64,000 nucleotides of DNA from the NCBI RefSeq assembly GCF_004514425.2, contig NZ_MYFN02000017.1:1-64000 (forward strand), given 5' to 3'. Within the stretch, counting starts at the first letter, position 1; the number at the start of each line of letters is the position of its first letter. Position numbers and translations under genes: made by a program. The notes under the pieces were generated by a model, which saw nothing but the letters and a program-made list of their open reading frames with translations, did no database searches and had not been told where the DNA came from. Shown here one piece after another: positions 16,564 to 24,173 of the stretch. The stretch comes from Shinella sumterensis (lineage in GTDB: Bacteria; Pseudomonadota; Alphaproteobacteria; Rhizobiales; Rhizobiaceae).

Positions 16564-17526
16564 TTAGTAGCCGAGGCCCTTCTTTTCTTCGTAGACCTTC
16601 ATCGGATCATCAGCCTGGGTGTAGAGCTTCGATTCCGTCTGGATCCACTTCGGCGGCTCCTTGCCGTCCTTGATGAAGGCATCGAGCGCGTCAAAGGCCG
16701 GGCCGGCCATGTTCGGCGTCAGTTCGACGGTGGCGTTCGCCTCGCCGGCGGCCATGGCCTGGAAGATATCCGGAACCGCGTCGATCGACACGACGAGAAT
16801 ATCGGTGCCCGGCTTCAGGCCGGCTTCCTTGATCGCCTGGATGGCGCCGACGGCCATGTCGTCATTGTGCGCGTAGACTGCACAGATGTTCTTGCCGCCG
16901 TCTTCGGCCTTCAGGAAGCTTTCCATGACTTCCTTGCCCTTGGTGCGGGTGAAGTCACCGGTCTGGCTGCGAACGATCTTCAGGTTGTCTTTTCCGGCAA
17001 GCGCTTCTTCGAAGCCCTTCTTGCGGTCGATGGCCGGCGAGGAGCCGGTCGTGCCCTGGAGTTCGACGACGTTGCACGGCTTGCCGGCAACCGTGTCGAC
17101 CAGCCACTTGCCGGCGACATTGCCTTCATGCACGAGGTCGGACGTGACGGCGGTCAGGTAGAGTTCCTTCGGCGCGTCGATGGTGCGGTCGAGCAGAACG
17201 ACCGGGATGTTTGCGTCCTTGGCTTCCTGCAGCACCTCGTCCCAGCCGGTGGCGACGACAGGCGCGACCAGGATGGCATCGACGCCCTGCGCGATGAACG
17301 AGCGCAGGGCCTTGATCTGATTTTCCTGCTTCTGCTGGGCATCGGCGAACTTGAGGTCGATGCCGCGCTTTTCAGCCTGCTGCTTGGTCAGTGTGGTTTC
17401 TGCGGCGCGCCAGCCCGATTCGGAACCGATCTGCGAAAAGCCCACGGTCATCGCGGACGCGGAAGCCGCGCTGAAGACCGATGCAGCCAGAATCGTGGCA
17501 CCTGCGAGTGCGAATTTGAACTTCAT
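16564..17526 (-). CDS. ytfQ: sugar ABC transporter substrate-binding protein YtfQ
   Basis: A 320-residue periplasmic-binding protein of the ribose/galactose class. A Sec signal peptide (hydrophobic core AGATILAASVFSAASASA, cleavage near residue 25) precedes MTVGFSQIGSESGWRAAE, a start typical of YtfQ. Sugar-contact motifs DAILVAPVVATGW, VVLLDRTIDA and YAHNDDMAVGAIQ are present. RBS GGGAGGAAA lies before ATG 17526. It is the first gene of the importer operon and carries the likely GntR operator in its promoter. E. coli YtfQ binds galactofuranose; the ligand here may differ given the tetrulose and ketol enzymes nearby. Confidence 0.92.
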   Translation of the reverse strand: MKFKFALAGATILAASVFSAASASAMTVGFSQIGSESGWRAAETTLTKQQAEKRGIDLKFADAQQKQENQIKALRSFIAQGVDAILVAPVVATGWDEVLQEAKDANIPVVLLDRTIDAPKELYLTAVTSDLVHEGNVAGKWLVDTVAGKPCNVVELQGTTGSSPAIDRKKGFEEALAGKDNLKIVRSQTGDFTRTKGKEVMESFLKAEDGGKNICAVYAHNDDMAVGAIQAIKEAGLKPGTDILVVSIDAVPDIFQAMAAGEANATVELTPNMAGPAFDALDAFIKDGKEPPKWIQTESKLYTQADDPMKVYEEKKGLGY

Positions 17527-17576
17527 GATTTCCTCCCAAACAAAGCTGCTCCTCAGCAGCGTCGATAAAACATCAT

Positions 17577-17589
17577 ATTGTATTACTAT
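17577..17589. promoter_or_regulatory. candidate FadR/GntR operator upstream of ytfQ
   Basis: ATTGTATTACTAT fits the FadR-subfamily pattern TNGTNNNACNA and is a palindrome apart from the three centre/wobble positions (ATNGTANTACNAT). It lies 51-63 nt upstream of the ytfQ start, in the AT-rich promoter segment. The matching regulator gene is the last gene of the same operon. Confidence 0.5.
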
Positions 17590-17595
17590 TGTAAA

Positions 17596-17615
17596 CCGGC
17601 AAATCCGCTTGCCGG
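17596..17615 (-). terminator. possible pncB terminator
   Basis: 7-bp perfect stem CCGGCAA / TTGCCGG with a 6-nt loop in the 198-nt gap between pncB and ytfQ. On the minus strand it is followed by TTTACAATAG, a weak U tract; on the plus strand a T6 run follows it. It probably ends the pncB transcript ahead of the ytfQ promoter. Confidence 0.4.
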
Positions 17616-17724
17616 CACTTTTTTCACGGAAGGGTAATCCGAATGGCGGGACATTCCCGGTAGACGCGCCAAGCGTTCCAGGGCGATAAGTGCCGGGCCG
17701 CAGTGATGCTTCTGGCGCGGTCGG

Positions 17725-19029
17725 CTAGACCTCGACTGGCCGCGCGGTCTGGCGGTCGATGCCGAAGACGCGGCGGTAGCGGTCGATCTCGGCCGGGTCG
17801 CCGGTCGCCTTGGCGGGATTGTCGGAAAGCTTCACGGCGGGACGGCCGTTGGCGCTTGTGACCTTGCAGACCAGGGAGATCGGGTCGAGCCCGGTTCCGC
17901 CGTCCGGATCGCAGCCGCGGAAATCGTTGGTGAGATTGGTGCCCCAGCCGAAGCTCATGCGCACCTTCCCGTGAAAATGCCGGTAGGTCTCCTCGATCGT
18001 ATCGACATCCATGCCGTCGGAGAAGATCAGCAGCTTCTTGCGCGGATCGCGCCCCCTGGCGCGCCACCAGTCGATGATCTGCTCGCCGCCTTCGATCGGC
18101 GGCGCGCTGTCGGGGCGAAAACCGGTCCAGTCCGCGACCCAGTCCGGCGCGTTGGCGAGAAAGGCCGCGGTGCCGTAGGCGTCGGGCAGGGCGATCAGGA
18201 GATTGCCGTTATAATGCTGCCGCCAGTCCTCCAGAACCTGATAGGGGGCACGCGCCAGCGCCTCGTCGCCGTCGGCCAGCGCGGCCGCGACCATCGGCAA
18301 TTCATGCGCATTGGTGCCGATCGCCTCGAGGTCGGCATCCATGGCGAGAAGCACGTTCGACGTGCCGATGAAGCGATCCCCGAGCCCTTCCTTCAGGGCT
18401 TCCACGCACCAGCGTTGCCAGAGAAAGCCGTGCCGGCGCCGTGTGCCGAAGTCGGAAATGACGAGATCCGGCAGCTTCGCCAGCCGCTCCACCTTTTCCC
18501 ACAGCCGCGCCTTGGCGCGAGCATAGAGGACATCGAGCGTGAAGCGGCCGCGCCCGCGCATGGCCGCGCGGGACTTCAGCTCGTTGATGATGGCGAGCGC
18601 CGGGATTTCCCACATGGTCGTGTGCGTCCACGGCCCGTCGAAATGCAGCTCGTACTGGCCGTCCACCTTGTGCAGGTCGTATTCCGGCAGGCGGAAATCG
18701 GCAAGCCAGGCGATGAAATCAGGTCCGAACATCCGCGCCTTGCCGTAGAAGCTGTTGCCGGCAAGCCAGATCAACTCCTTCTTGGTAAAGCGGATTTCAC
18801 GGGCGTGATCGAGCTGCGCACGAAGCTCGCCTTCGTCGATGATGTCGGCGAGCCGCACGCTCTTCGTCCGGTTGATCAGTGAAAAGGTGGCGTGGACCTC
18901 GGGATACTGGCGGCGGATCATCTGGAGCATCAGGAGCTTGTAGAAATCCGTATCCAGCAGGCTGCGCACGATCGGATCGAGCCGGAAATTATGATCGTAG
19001 GTGCGGGTTGCGATGTCGGTAACGGCCAT
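17725..19029 (-). CDS. pncB: nicotinate phosphoribosyltransferase
   Basis: A 434-residue enzyme of the NAD salvage pathway that converts nicotinate and PRPP (with ATP) to nicotinate mononucleotide. Motifs are [15 protein letters not shown] near the N-terminus, [29 protein letters not shown] and the phosphoribosyl loop region [26 protein letters not shown] 19029 is preceded by AGGAG at good spacing; the frame runs 34 residues further upstream, which would lie in the promoter. It is transcribed alone, divergent from the acyltransferase-like gene. A TGTGCA-N7-TGCACA dyad about 100 nt upstream is a candidate operator. Confidence 0.93.
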   Translation of the reverse strand: MAVTDIATRTYDHNFRLDPIVRSLLDTDFYKLLMLQMIRRQYPEVHATFSLINRTKSVRLADIIDEGELRAQLDHAREIRFTKKELIWLAGNSFYGKARMFGPDFIAWLADFRLPEYDLHKVDGQYELHFDGPWTHTTMWEIPALAIINELKSRAAMRGRGRFTLDVLYARAKARLWEKVERLAKLPDLVISDFGTRRRHGFLWQRWCVEALKEGLGDRFIGTSNVLLAMDADLEAIGTNAHELPMVAAALADGDEALARAPYQVLEDWRQHYNGNLLIALPDAYGTAAFLANAPDWVADWTGFRPDSAPPIEGGEQIIDWWRARGRDPRKKLLIFSDGMDVDTIEETYRHFHGKVRMSFGWGTNLTNDFRGCDPDGGTGLDPISLVCKVTSANGRPAVKLSDNPAKATGDPAEIDRYRRVFGIDRQTARPVEV

Positions 19030-19124
19030 GCCGGCTCCTGAGAATGCTTCGTCTGACTGCGACCAACCTTCCCGATCGGCGAAGGCATGGCAAGTGGGTG
19101 GAGATTGATGCGCATTCTTCCGGT

Positions 19125-19143
19125 TGTGCATTTGACTTGCACA
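19125..19143. promoter_or_regulatory. TGTGCA-N7-TGCACA dyad in the pncB/EPS divergent promoter
   Basis: Perfect 6-bp inverted repeat with a 7-nt spacer, 96 nt from the pncB start and 62 nt from the start of the divergent gene. Symmetry suggests a dimeric repressor site; an NAD-metabolism regulator would be a natural guess, but nothing in the window identifies it. Confidence 0.35.
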
Positions 19144-19204
19144 TTTTCTTTTGGTTGTATTTTCGCATCGTCCTCAATCGAAAGAATCACATCTTGGAGG
19201 CTGC

Positions 19205-20080
19205 ATGAGCGTGTTGGGTCCGCTTCCCGAAGGTCTCGTCTGCCGCCCGATCGAAGAGGCGGATTGGCCAGGCGTTATCGATTGCCTTCGGCGCGGATTT
19301 CCCGAGCGGTCGCAGCGCCATTGGGAGGGGGCGCTTGAACGCATGTCAGGCTGTGCCGCCGTGCAGGACCTGCCGCGCTACGGCTATCTCTTGGATTGCG
19401 AAGGCCGTGTCGTTGGCGTGCTGCTGGCTTTGTACTTTCGCCATCCGGGCGATGCCATTCGCTGCAACCTCTCGAGCTGGGCGGTGGACGAGGAGTTCCG
19501 CTCCTATGCGGGAAAGCTCATCATGACGGCAATGCGCCGCCGGGATGTCACCTTTCTGTCGATCACGCCGGCGCCCGTGACGCTGAAGGTGACAGAGGCA
19601 TTGCGGTTCCGCCGTTTTGCTGAGGGGCAGCAGGCCTTTGTGCCGCTCCTCAGCCGGGCGACGGGGGCGATCCGCGCGGTCGTTGCACGGCCGGGGCTCG
19701 CGGAACTCGACAGACTGCCGGAAGAAGACCGCACCCTCCTGCTCGACCATGCCGCCCTCGGCTGCGATTCGGTCGTCTGTCTGGACGGAGACGATGCTTA
19801 CCCCTTCGTTCTCAAGCCGCGACGCGTGTTGCGCGGCCTCATTCCATGCAGCCAGGTCATCTACTGCCGCTCGCATGCGGATCTAAGCCGATGCGCCCAT
19901 GCGCTCGGGCGTCATCTCGCGCGCAAGGGGCTGTTCTTCGCCGTTGTCGATGCCTGCGGACCTGTGCCGGGGCTGACGGGGCGCTATTTTGCCGGTGTTG
20001 GACCCAAATATGCGAAAGGGCCCAATCCACCCTGGCCGGGTGACCTTGCGTTCACGGAATTCGCGGTCTTCGACGCCTGA
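19205..20080 (+). CDS. GNAT-like acyltransferase, exopolysaccharide locus
   Basis: A 291-residue protein. The N-terminal 140 residues resemble a GNAT fold (RPIEEADWPGVIDCLRRGF at the start, then VVGVLLALYF and a central strand-helix region), so an acyl-CoA-dependent acyl transfer is plausible. The C-terminal half has no domain I recognise. GGAGG sits at the right distance from ATG 19205. The TGA overlaps the next ATG by 1 nt, tying it to the GINT1-like gene. Possible role: acyl modification of a polysaccharide building block. No catalytic residue can be assigned with confidence. Confidence 0.55.
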   Translation: MSVLGPLPEGLVCRPIEEADWPGVIDCLRRGFPERSQRHWEGALERMSGCAAVQDLPRYGYLLDCEGRVVGVLLALYFRHPGDAIRCNLSSWAVDEEFRSYAGKLIMTAMRRRDVTFLSITPAPVTLKVTEALRFRRFAEGQQAFVPLLSRATGAIRAVVARPGLAELDRLPEEDRTLLLDHAALGCDSVVCLDGDDAYPFVLKPRRVLRGLIPCSQVIYCRSHADLSRCAHALGRHLARKGLFFAVVDACGPVPGLTGRYFAGVGPKYAKGPNPPWPGDLAFTEFAVFDA

Positions 20081-21570
20081 TGAGCGGCCGGCGCCTTGCG
20101 ATCGATGTCATTGTTCCGGCCCGCGGCGCGCAGTACTGGCATGAAGTCCTGATCGAGCGCCTGACGGCGGCCGGGCATGCGGTGGCTGTCGCCCTTGATC
20201 CCGTTGCGGACGGGTGGCCGGCTTGGGCGAACGGTACGCTTGCACTCGAACACCGGCTTTTCCGCCGACGCGCGCGGGCGCTGGCATCACAGATCGACCC
20301 GCCTATGCGCGGCGTTCCGCATGTCGCGACGAACCTGCGCGTCGATCTTGCCGGACATGCACCCGTGCGGGACGCGCCAACCCTCGCATTGCGGTTTGAT
20401 GGCGCATACGACGCTCGCGCCGTCCCGGCGCTGGTTGCGGCAGGCCGGCTACCGGTGCTGGACGTGGTGCTCGATGGCGCGCACGTCGTCGGCAGGGCCT
20501 GGCCGATGATCGACCGGCGCGAAGCCGCGTCGCTTGGGGTGGAGGATGTTCTTGCCCGAGCGATAACGGCGCTGGTGTCGGCGGTGGAGGCGTTTGCAGC
20601 AGACCGGCTCGACCGGCTCGAAGCCATCGCCCCGCTCCAAGCAGACCATCGGCTTCTGCCTGCTTATCTGACGAGCGCCCTGCCGCGCCTTGGCCGGGAG
20701 GCCTGGCGGCGGCTTCGCTTCCGGCAGGCGCACTGGCAGGTCGGCTATCGTTTCCATGACGGCCCCGGCGTGGCCGATACCGGCAGGCTCGGGACTGGAT
20801 GGACCTTGCTTGCGGATGCGGGAGATCGCTTTTATGCCGATCCCTTCGTCTTCCATTGGCAGGACCGCGCCTTCCTCTTCGTCGAGGATTATCTGCACGC
20901 AGCCGCCAAGGCGGTGATATCCGTCGTGCCGTTCAACGCGGCCGGCATTCCACAGTCGGCCCGTGTGGTTCTGGAAGAACCGCACCACCTGTCCTATCCC
21001 CAGGTGTTCACGCGGGATGGGGCGATCTGGATGCTGCCGGAGGCGAGCGCCAGCGGGAAGCTCACCCTTTACCGCGCCGAGGCCTTCCCGGATCACTGGC
21101 GGGCGGAGGCTGTTCTCGCCGAAGGTGAGATATCCGACGCGACCCTGCTCGCACACGGTGGACGGCTGTGGCTTTTCGCAACGGACAGGGACGGCTTCGG
21201 CAGCACATCCGATACGCTCGTGGTTTTCGAGGCCGAGGCGCTTGCCGGCCCCTGGTGGCCGCACCCGCTGAACCCGATCCTGATCGATCGCCGGCGGGCG
21301 CGGCCGGGCGGCGCTTTCGTGCGCGACCGGGCGGGGCGGTTATTCCTGCCGGTTCAGGATGGCACGCTGGGCTATGGCGGGGGGCTGGGATTGTCGGAAC
21401 TGCTCTTACTCGACAGCGATACCGTTCATCTTTCACCACCACACCCCATCGTTGCCGACGGGGATTGGCCCTATCCACGCATTCACACGCTCAACCGCTC
21501 TGGTCCGCTCGAGGTGATCGACGGGATCGTGCCGGTTCGAAAGCCGTTGTTCGAAAACAGGGCTTCATAG
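20080..21570 (+). CDS. GINT1-like propeller protein (putative glycosyltransferase, EPS locus)
   Basis: A 496-residue protein. The C-terminal part (about 215-490) matches the N-terminal region of plant glucosamine inositolphosphorylceramide transferase (GINT1), a beta-propeller-like domain: FYADPFVF, FVEDYLH, YPQVF..GAIWMLPEAS, ATLLAHGGRLWLFATD, RPGGAFVRDRAGRLFLPVQD. The N-terminal 210 residues look like a small Rossmann-type unit with motif VDVVLDGAH, perhaps formyltransferase-like. Bacterial relatives occur in exopolysaccharide clusters; function is not established. It is translationally coupled to the preceding gene and its 3' end overlaps the convergent GT4 gene by 88 nt. Confidence 0.6.
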   Translation: MSGRRLAIDVIVPARGAQYWHEVLIERLTAAGHAVAVALDPVADGWPAWANGTLALEHRLFRRRARALASQIDPPMRGVPHVATNLRVDLAGHAPVRDAPTLALRFDGAYDARAVPALVAAGRLPVLDVVLDGAHVVGRAWPMIDRREAASLGVEDVLARAITALVSAVEAFAADRLDRLEAIAPLQADHRLLPAYLTSALPRLGREAWRRLRFRQAHWQVGYRFHDGPGVADTGRLGTGWTLLADAGDRFYADPFVFHWQDRAFLFVEDYLHAAAKAVISVVPFNAAGIPQSARVVLEEPHHLSYPQVFTRDGAIWMLPEASASGKLTLYRAEAFPDHWRAEAVLAEGEISDATLLAHGGRLWLFATDRDGFGSTSDTLVVFEAEALAGPWWPHPLNPILIDRRRARPGGAFVRDRAGRLFLPVQDGTLGYGGGLGLSELLLLDSDTVHLSPPHPIVADGDWPYPRIHTLNRSGPLEVIDGIVPVRKPLFENRAS

Positions 21571-22640
21571 GCTGCGCACATGGCTGCGGGTGAATACTGT
21601 TCCCGTAACTGGCGCCCGGCCCTCGCGAGCGTCGCAGCGAGTGCGGGATTTGCGAAGACCTGCGCAAGGCCGGCCGCGATTCCGTCGGCATCCGGCGGCA
21701 CGAACAGCGCAGCCGGGCGTCCATCGGCTGTGGTCAGAACCTCGCGCAGCACGTCCAGGTCGCTCGACACGATCGGCAGCCCGGCGATGGCAGCTTCCAC
21801 GACCGCAAGGCCAAACGTCTCCGTCGTCGATGAAAAGGCATAGACATCGCCCGCCGCGAGAAAGTCGTGGATGCCAGCAGGGGAGAGTTCGCCGACGAGA
21901 TGGAGGCGGCTTTGCACATTGAGCCGCGCGGCAAGCGCGAGGAGCATTTCCTTCTCCGGACCCGTGCCGGCGATGGCAAGATGCACGTGCGGAAGCATCG
22001 CTAGCGCCCCCACAAGGGCGGTGTGGTTCTTCGAAGGCGCCAGCCGGCCGGTCGAGATCGCGAGCGGAACGCCAATTGGCAGTCCGAACGCCGCGCGCGC
22101 CCGCTTCCTGGCCGGCAGCCGCGCCGGCGCGGGCACACCGTGATCGATTCGTTTCAGGCGCTTGCGGTAGGCAGCGGGAAAGGCGGCGAACTGTGCTTCG
22201 GTCCAAGCGGAGTTCACGATGTTGACGTGATACATACCGGCCATGCCCATGAGCTTGTCGACCTGCGTGAGCAAGCCACGCAGGCCGCGGCCCTGGGGTG
22301 CGCCGCTCTGGTTGGCGACGATGGCCCCTACACCGCAGAGCCGAGCGGCAAGCGTTCCAGCGATATTGCCGTAATGCTGGAAGGACACGACGGCATCGGG
22401 CCTGATCTTGCGCACGTGGTCGATGAGGCCGAGCACCGCCAGCACCTGCTCAAGCACGCCACGCGGCGGGTGCATGAGGATGAAGTCGGCATGGGGATCG
22501 CGGTCATAGACGGCGGTCTTGCGATACAGGAAGACCGTGCGGACGTCATGGCCGCGGGCTCGAAGCCCTTCGCCCACCATATCGGAAATGCGTTGCGCGC
22601 CGGCGGCTTCCGCCTGCGTCTGGACCTGGAGGATTTTCAT
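21483..22640 (-). CDS. GT4 family glycosyltransferase
   Basis: A 385-residue GT-B glycosyltransferase. The C-terminal glycosyltransferase group 1 domain is clear: STGRLAPSKNHTALVGAL, AIAGTGPEKEMLLALA, LVGELSPAGIHDFLAAGDVYAFSS and the E-x7-E region TETFGLAVVEAAIAGLP. The N-terminal acceptor domain begins MKILQVQTQAEAAGAQR. It transfers a sugar from an activated donor during polysaccharide assembly. ATG 22640 lies inside the stop of the flippase gene (ATGA), so the two are coupled. The last 25 or so residues look non-conserved and run antisense to the GINT1-like gene. Confidence 0.87.
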   Translation of the reverse strand: MKILQVQTQAEAAGAQRISDMVGEGLRARGHDVRTVFLYRKTAVYDRDPHADFILMHPPRGVLEQVLAVLGLIDHVRKIRPDAVVSFQHYGNIAGTLAARLCGVGAIVANQSGAPQGRGLRGLLTQVDKLMGMAGMYHVNIVNSAWTEAQFAAFPAAYRKRLKRIDHGVPAPARLPARKRARAAFGLPIGVPLAISTGRLAPSKNHTALVGALAMLPHVHLAIAGTGPEKEMLLALAARLNVQSRLHLVGELSPAGIHDFLAAGDVYAFSSTTETFGLAVVEAAIAGLPIVSSDLDVLREVLTTADGRPAALFVPPDADGIAAGLAQVFANPALAATLARAGRQLREQYSPAAMCAAYEALFSNNGFRTGTIPSITSSGPERLSV

Positions 22641-23992
22641 GGCCGGCCTTTCTGGGTTGTGCGGAGGGCGAGGTGCCGCCGTCCTGGGAGGAAACCGAGG
22701 ATGGAGGGATCGACGCCGATCTTGCGGCGGGTGATGCTGGCGCCGGCGAGGCACCAAAGCGCTGTCGTGCCGGCCATGCCGATCGCAGCACCCGCCGGTC
22801 CGTGGGTGAGGGCAAGCGCGGCGGTCACCGCAAGCCCAAGGCCGTTCGCGACGACGAGCGTGCGAAAGAGTTCGCGTTGCAGGCCCGTCAGCTGCATGGT
22901 GAGTTCCGTTGGCCCGCAGGCGGTGCCGACGAGCACGCCGAGCCCGAGAATGACCAGCACGCCATGCATGGCCGGGGTGGCGTAGGCGGGATCGAAGAGC
23001 GCCAGTATCGGGCTGCCTGCGACGACGAGCGCCGCAAGCACGGCGAGTGCGGCGGCAAAGCCGGTCATGGCGACGAGGCCGGTTATGCGCTGCACATGGA
23101 CCCGGTCGCCGGCATGGAAAGCGGCGGAGATCTGCGGTGCGGCCGCCTGGTTGATGCCGTTCAGCGCAAGTGCCGCAAGGCGCGTGATGCGATCGGCCAC
23201 GAAGACCGCGCCTGCCGTTTCCGGGCCGAGCAGCGCTGCGACGACGAGCGTGCTTGCCTGCCCAAGGGCCGGCGGCAGGGCGGTGACGCCCCACAAGCCC
23301 AGAGACACAGCGCGGAATTCAGCGGCCTCTCCGGCGCTGAGAGGGGTTTGCGGCACCTGCAGCGTGTCACGCAGCAATGTCACCGTCTGGGGCAGGACGC
23401 TGGCAATGAGCAGCAGGGCGGTCAGCCAGAGGGCGGTGACCGCGGTCATGTCCGTCGCGAGGCGCCCGGCGATGACAAAGACGAAGATGCTCAGGACGCG
23501 CCAGACGACGTCCCGCGGCAGCAGGCTGCTGACGACGGCGCCTTTTGCACGCATGGCGCAGGCGCTGAATTCCGACCAGCCGAGTGCCGCCGCAAGAAGG
23601 GCGGTCGCTGCCATGATCGCCGGCCATTCGGGGCCAAGCGAGAGCGGAAGCGCGCTTGCCGCCAGAACCACGAGAGCCGCGACGGCGACGGCGGCCGCCG
23701 TGATGCGGATGGACAGAGCCATCATTGTGTTGGCGCGGCCGTCGTCACGGCTTCCGGCATATTGCGGCCAGAAGCGCAGGACGGCGGCATGCTGGCCGGC
23801 GAGCGAGAAAAAGGAGACGAGGCTTGCGCCGGCATAGGCGGTGCTGAACAGGCCGAACTGACGCTCGTCCATGGTGGCGGCGACAACGACGAAAACCGTG
23901 AAGGTGAGGGCGGCGCTCGCGAGCTTCACCACGCCTGCGGCCACGCCCTTGCCGGCGAGCACATGGAGGGAAAGCATCGGGCGCTGGCTCAT
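22637..23992 (-). CDS. polysaccharide flippase (Wzx/MATE-like)
   Basis: A 451-residue, very hydrophobic protein with about 12-14 transmembrane segments. The start VAAGVVKLASAALTFTVF followed by QFGLFSTAYAGASLVSFFS is typical of lipopolysaccharide/exopolysaccharide flippases, which move lipid-linked repeat units across the inner membrane. It is followed by the coupled GT4 gene and divergent from the co-polymerase gene; the 181-nt gap holds two dyads. Confidence 0.8.
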   Translation of the reverse strand: MSQRPMLSLHVLAGKGVAAGVVKLASAALTFTVFVVVAATMDERQFGLFSTAYAGASLVSFFSLAGQHAAVLRFWPQYAGSRDDGRANTMMALSIRITAAAVAVAALVVLAASALPLSLGPEWPAIMAATALLAAALGWSEFSACAMRAKGAVVSSLLPRDVVWRVLSIFVFVIAGRLATDMTAVTALWLTALLLIASVLPQTVTLLRDTLQVPQTPLSAGEAAEFRAVSLGLWGVTALPPALGQASTLVVAALLGPETAGAVFVADRITRLAALALNGINQAAAPQISAAFHAGDRVHVQRITGLVAMTGFAAALAVLAALVVAGSPILALFDPAYATPAMHGVLVILGLGVLVGTACGPTELTMQLTGLQRELFRTLVVANGLGLAVTAALALTHGPAGAAIGMAGTTALWCLAGASITRRKIGVDPSILGFLPGRRHLALRTTQKGRP

Positions 23993-24173
23993 CGTCTATC
24001 CTTCGGTTGTATGACTTTAGGAAATCCCTTAATGCGTGTGTTTACGAATAACACAACCCATGAGGCACAATTCAAAAAGATACACCTTATGGTTACTTTC
24101 TGCGGTTACGGTAACCTTGGGTAGTGGTTGACGGCGCGGCTTATGCTCGCCCCGGTTCACATGGACGGCAGGG
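23993..24173. promoter_or_regulatory. divergent promoter region of the EPS genes with two dyads
   Basis: TGTGTT-N7-AACACA (24037-24055) and GGTTAC-G-GTAACC (24104-24116), the latter preceded by another GGTTAC at 24091-24096. The segment is clearly AT-richer than its neighbours. These are candidate operators for the divergent flippase and co-polymerase units. Confidence 0.4.

Noticed and set aside
22641-23294. N-terminal extension of the GT4 gene into the flippase gene
   Set aside because: Shifted-frame translation of the flippase; the GT-B fold starts at MKILQVQ, position 22640.
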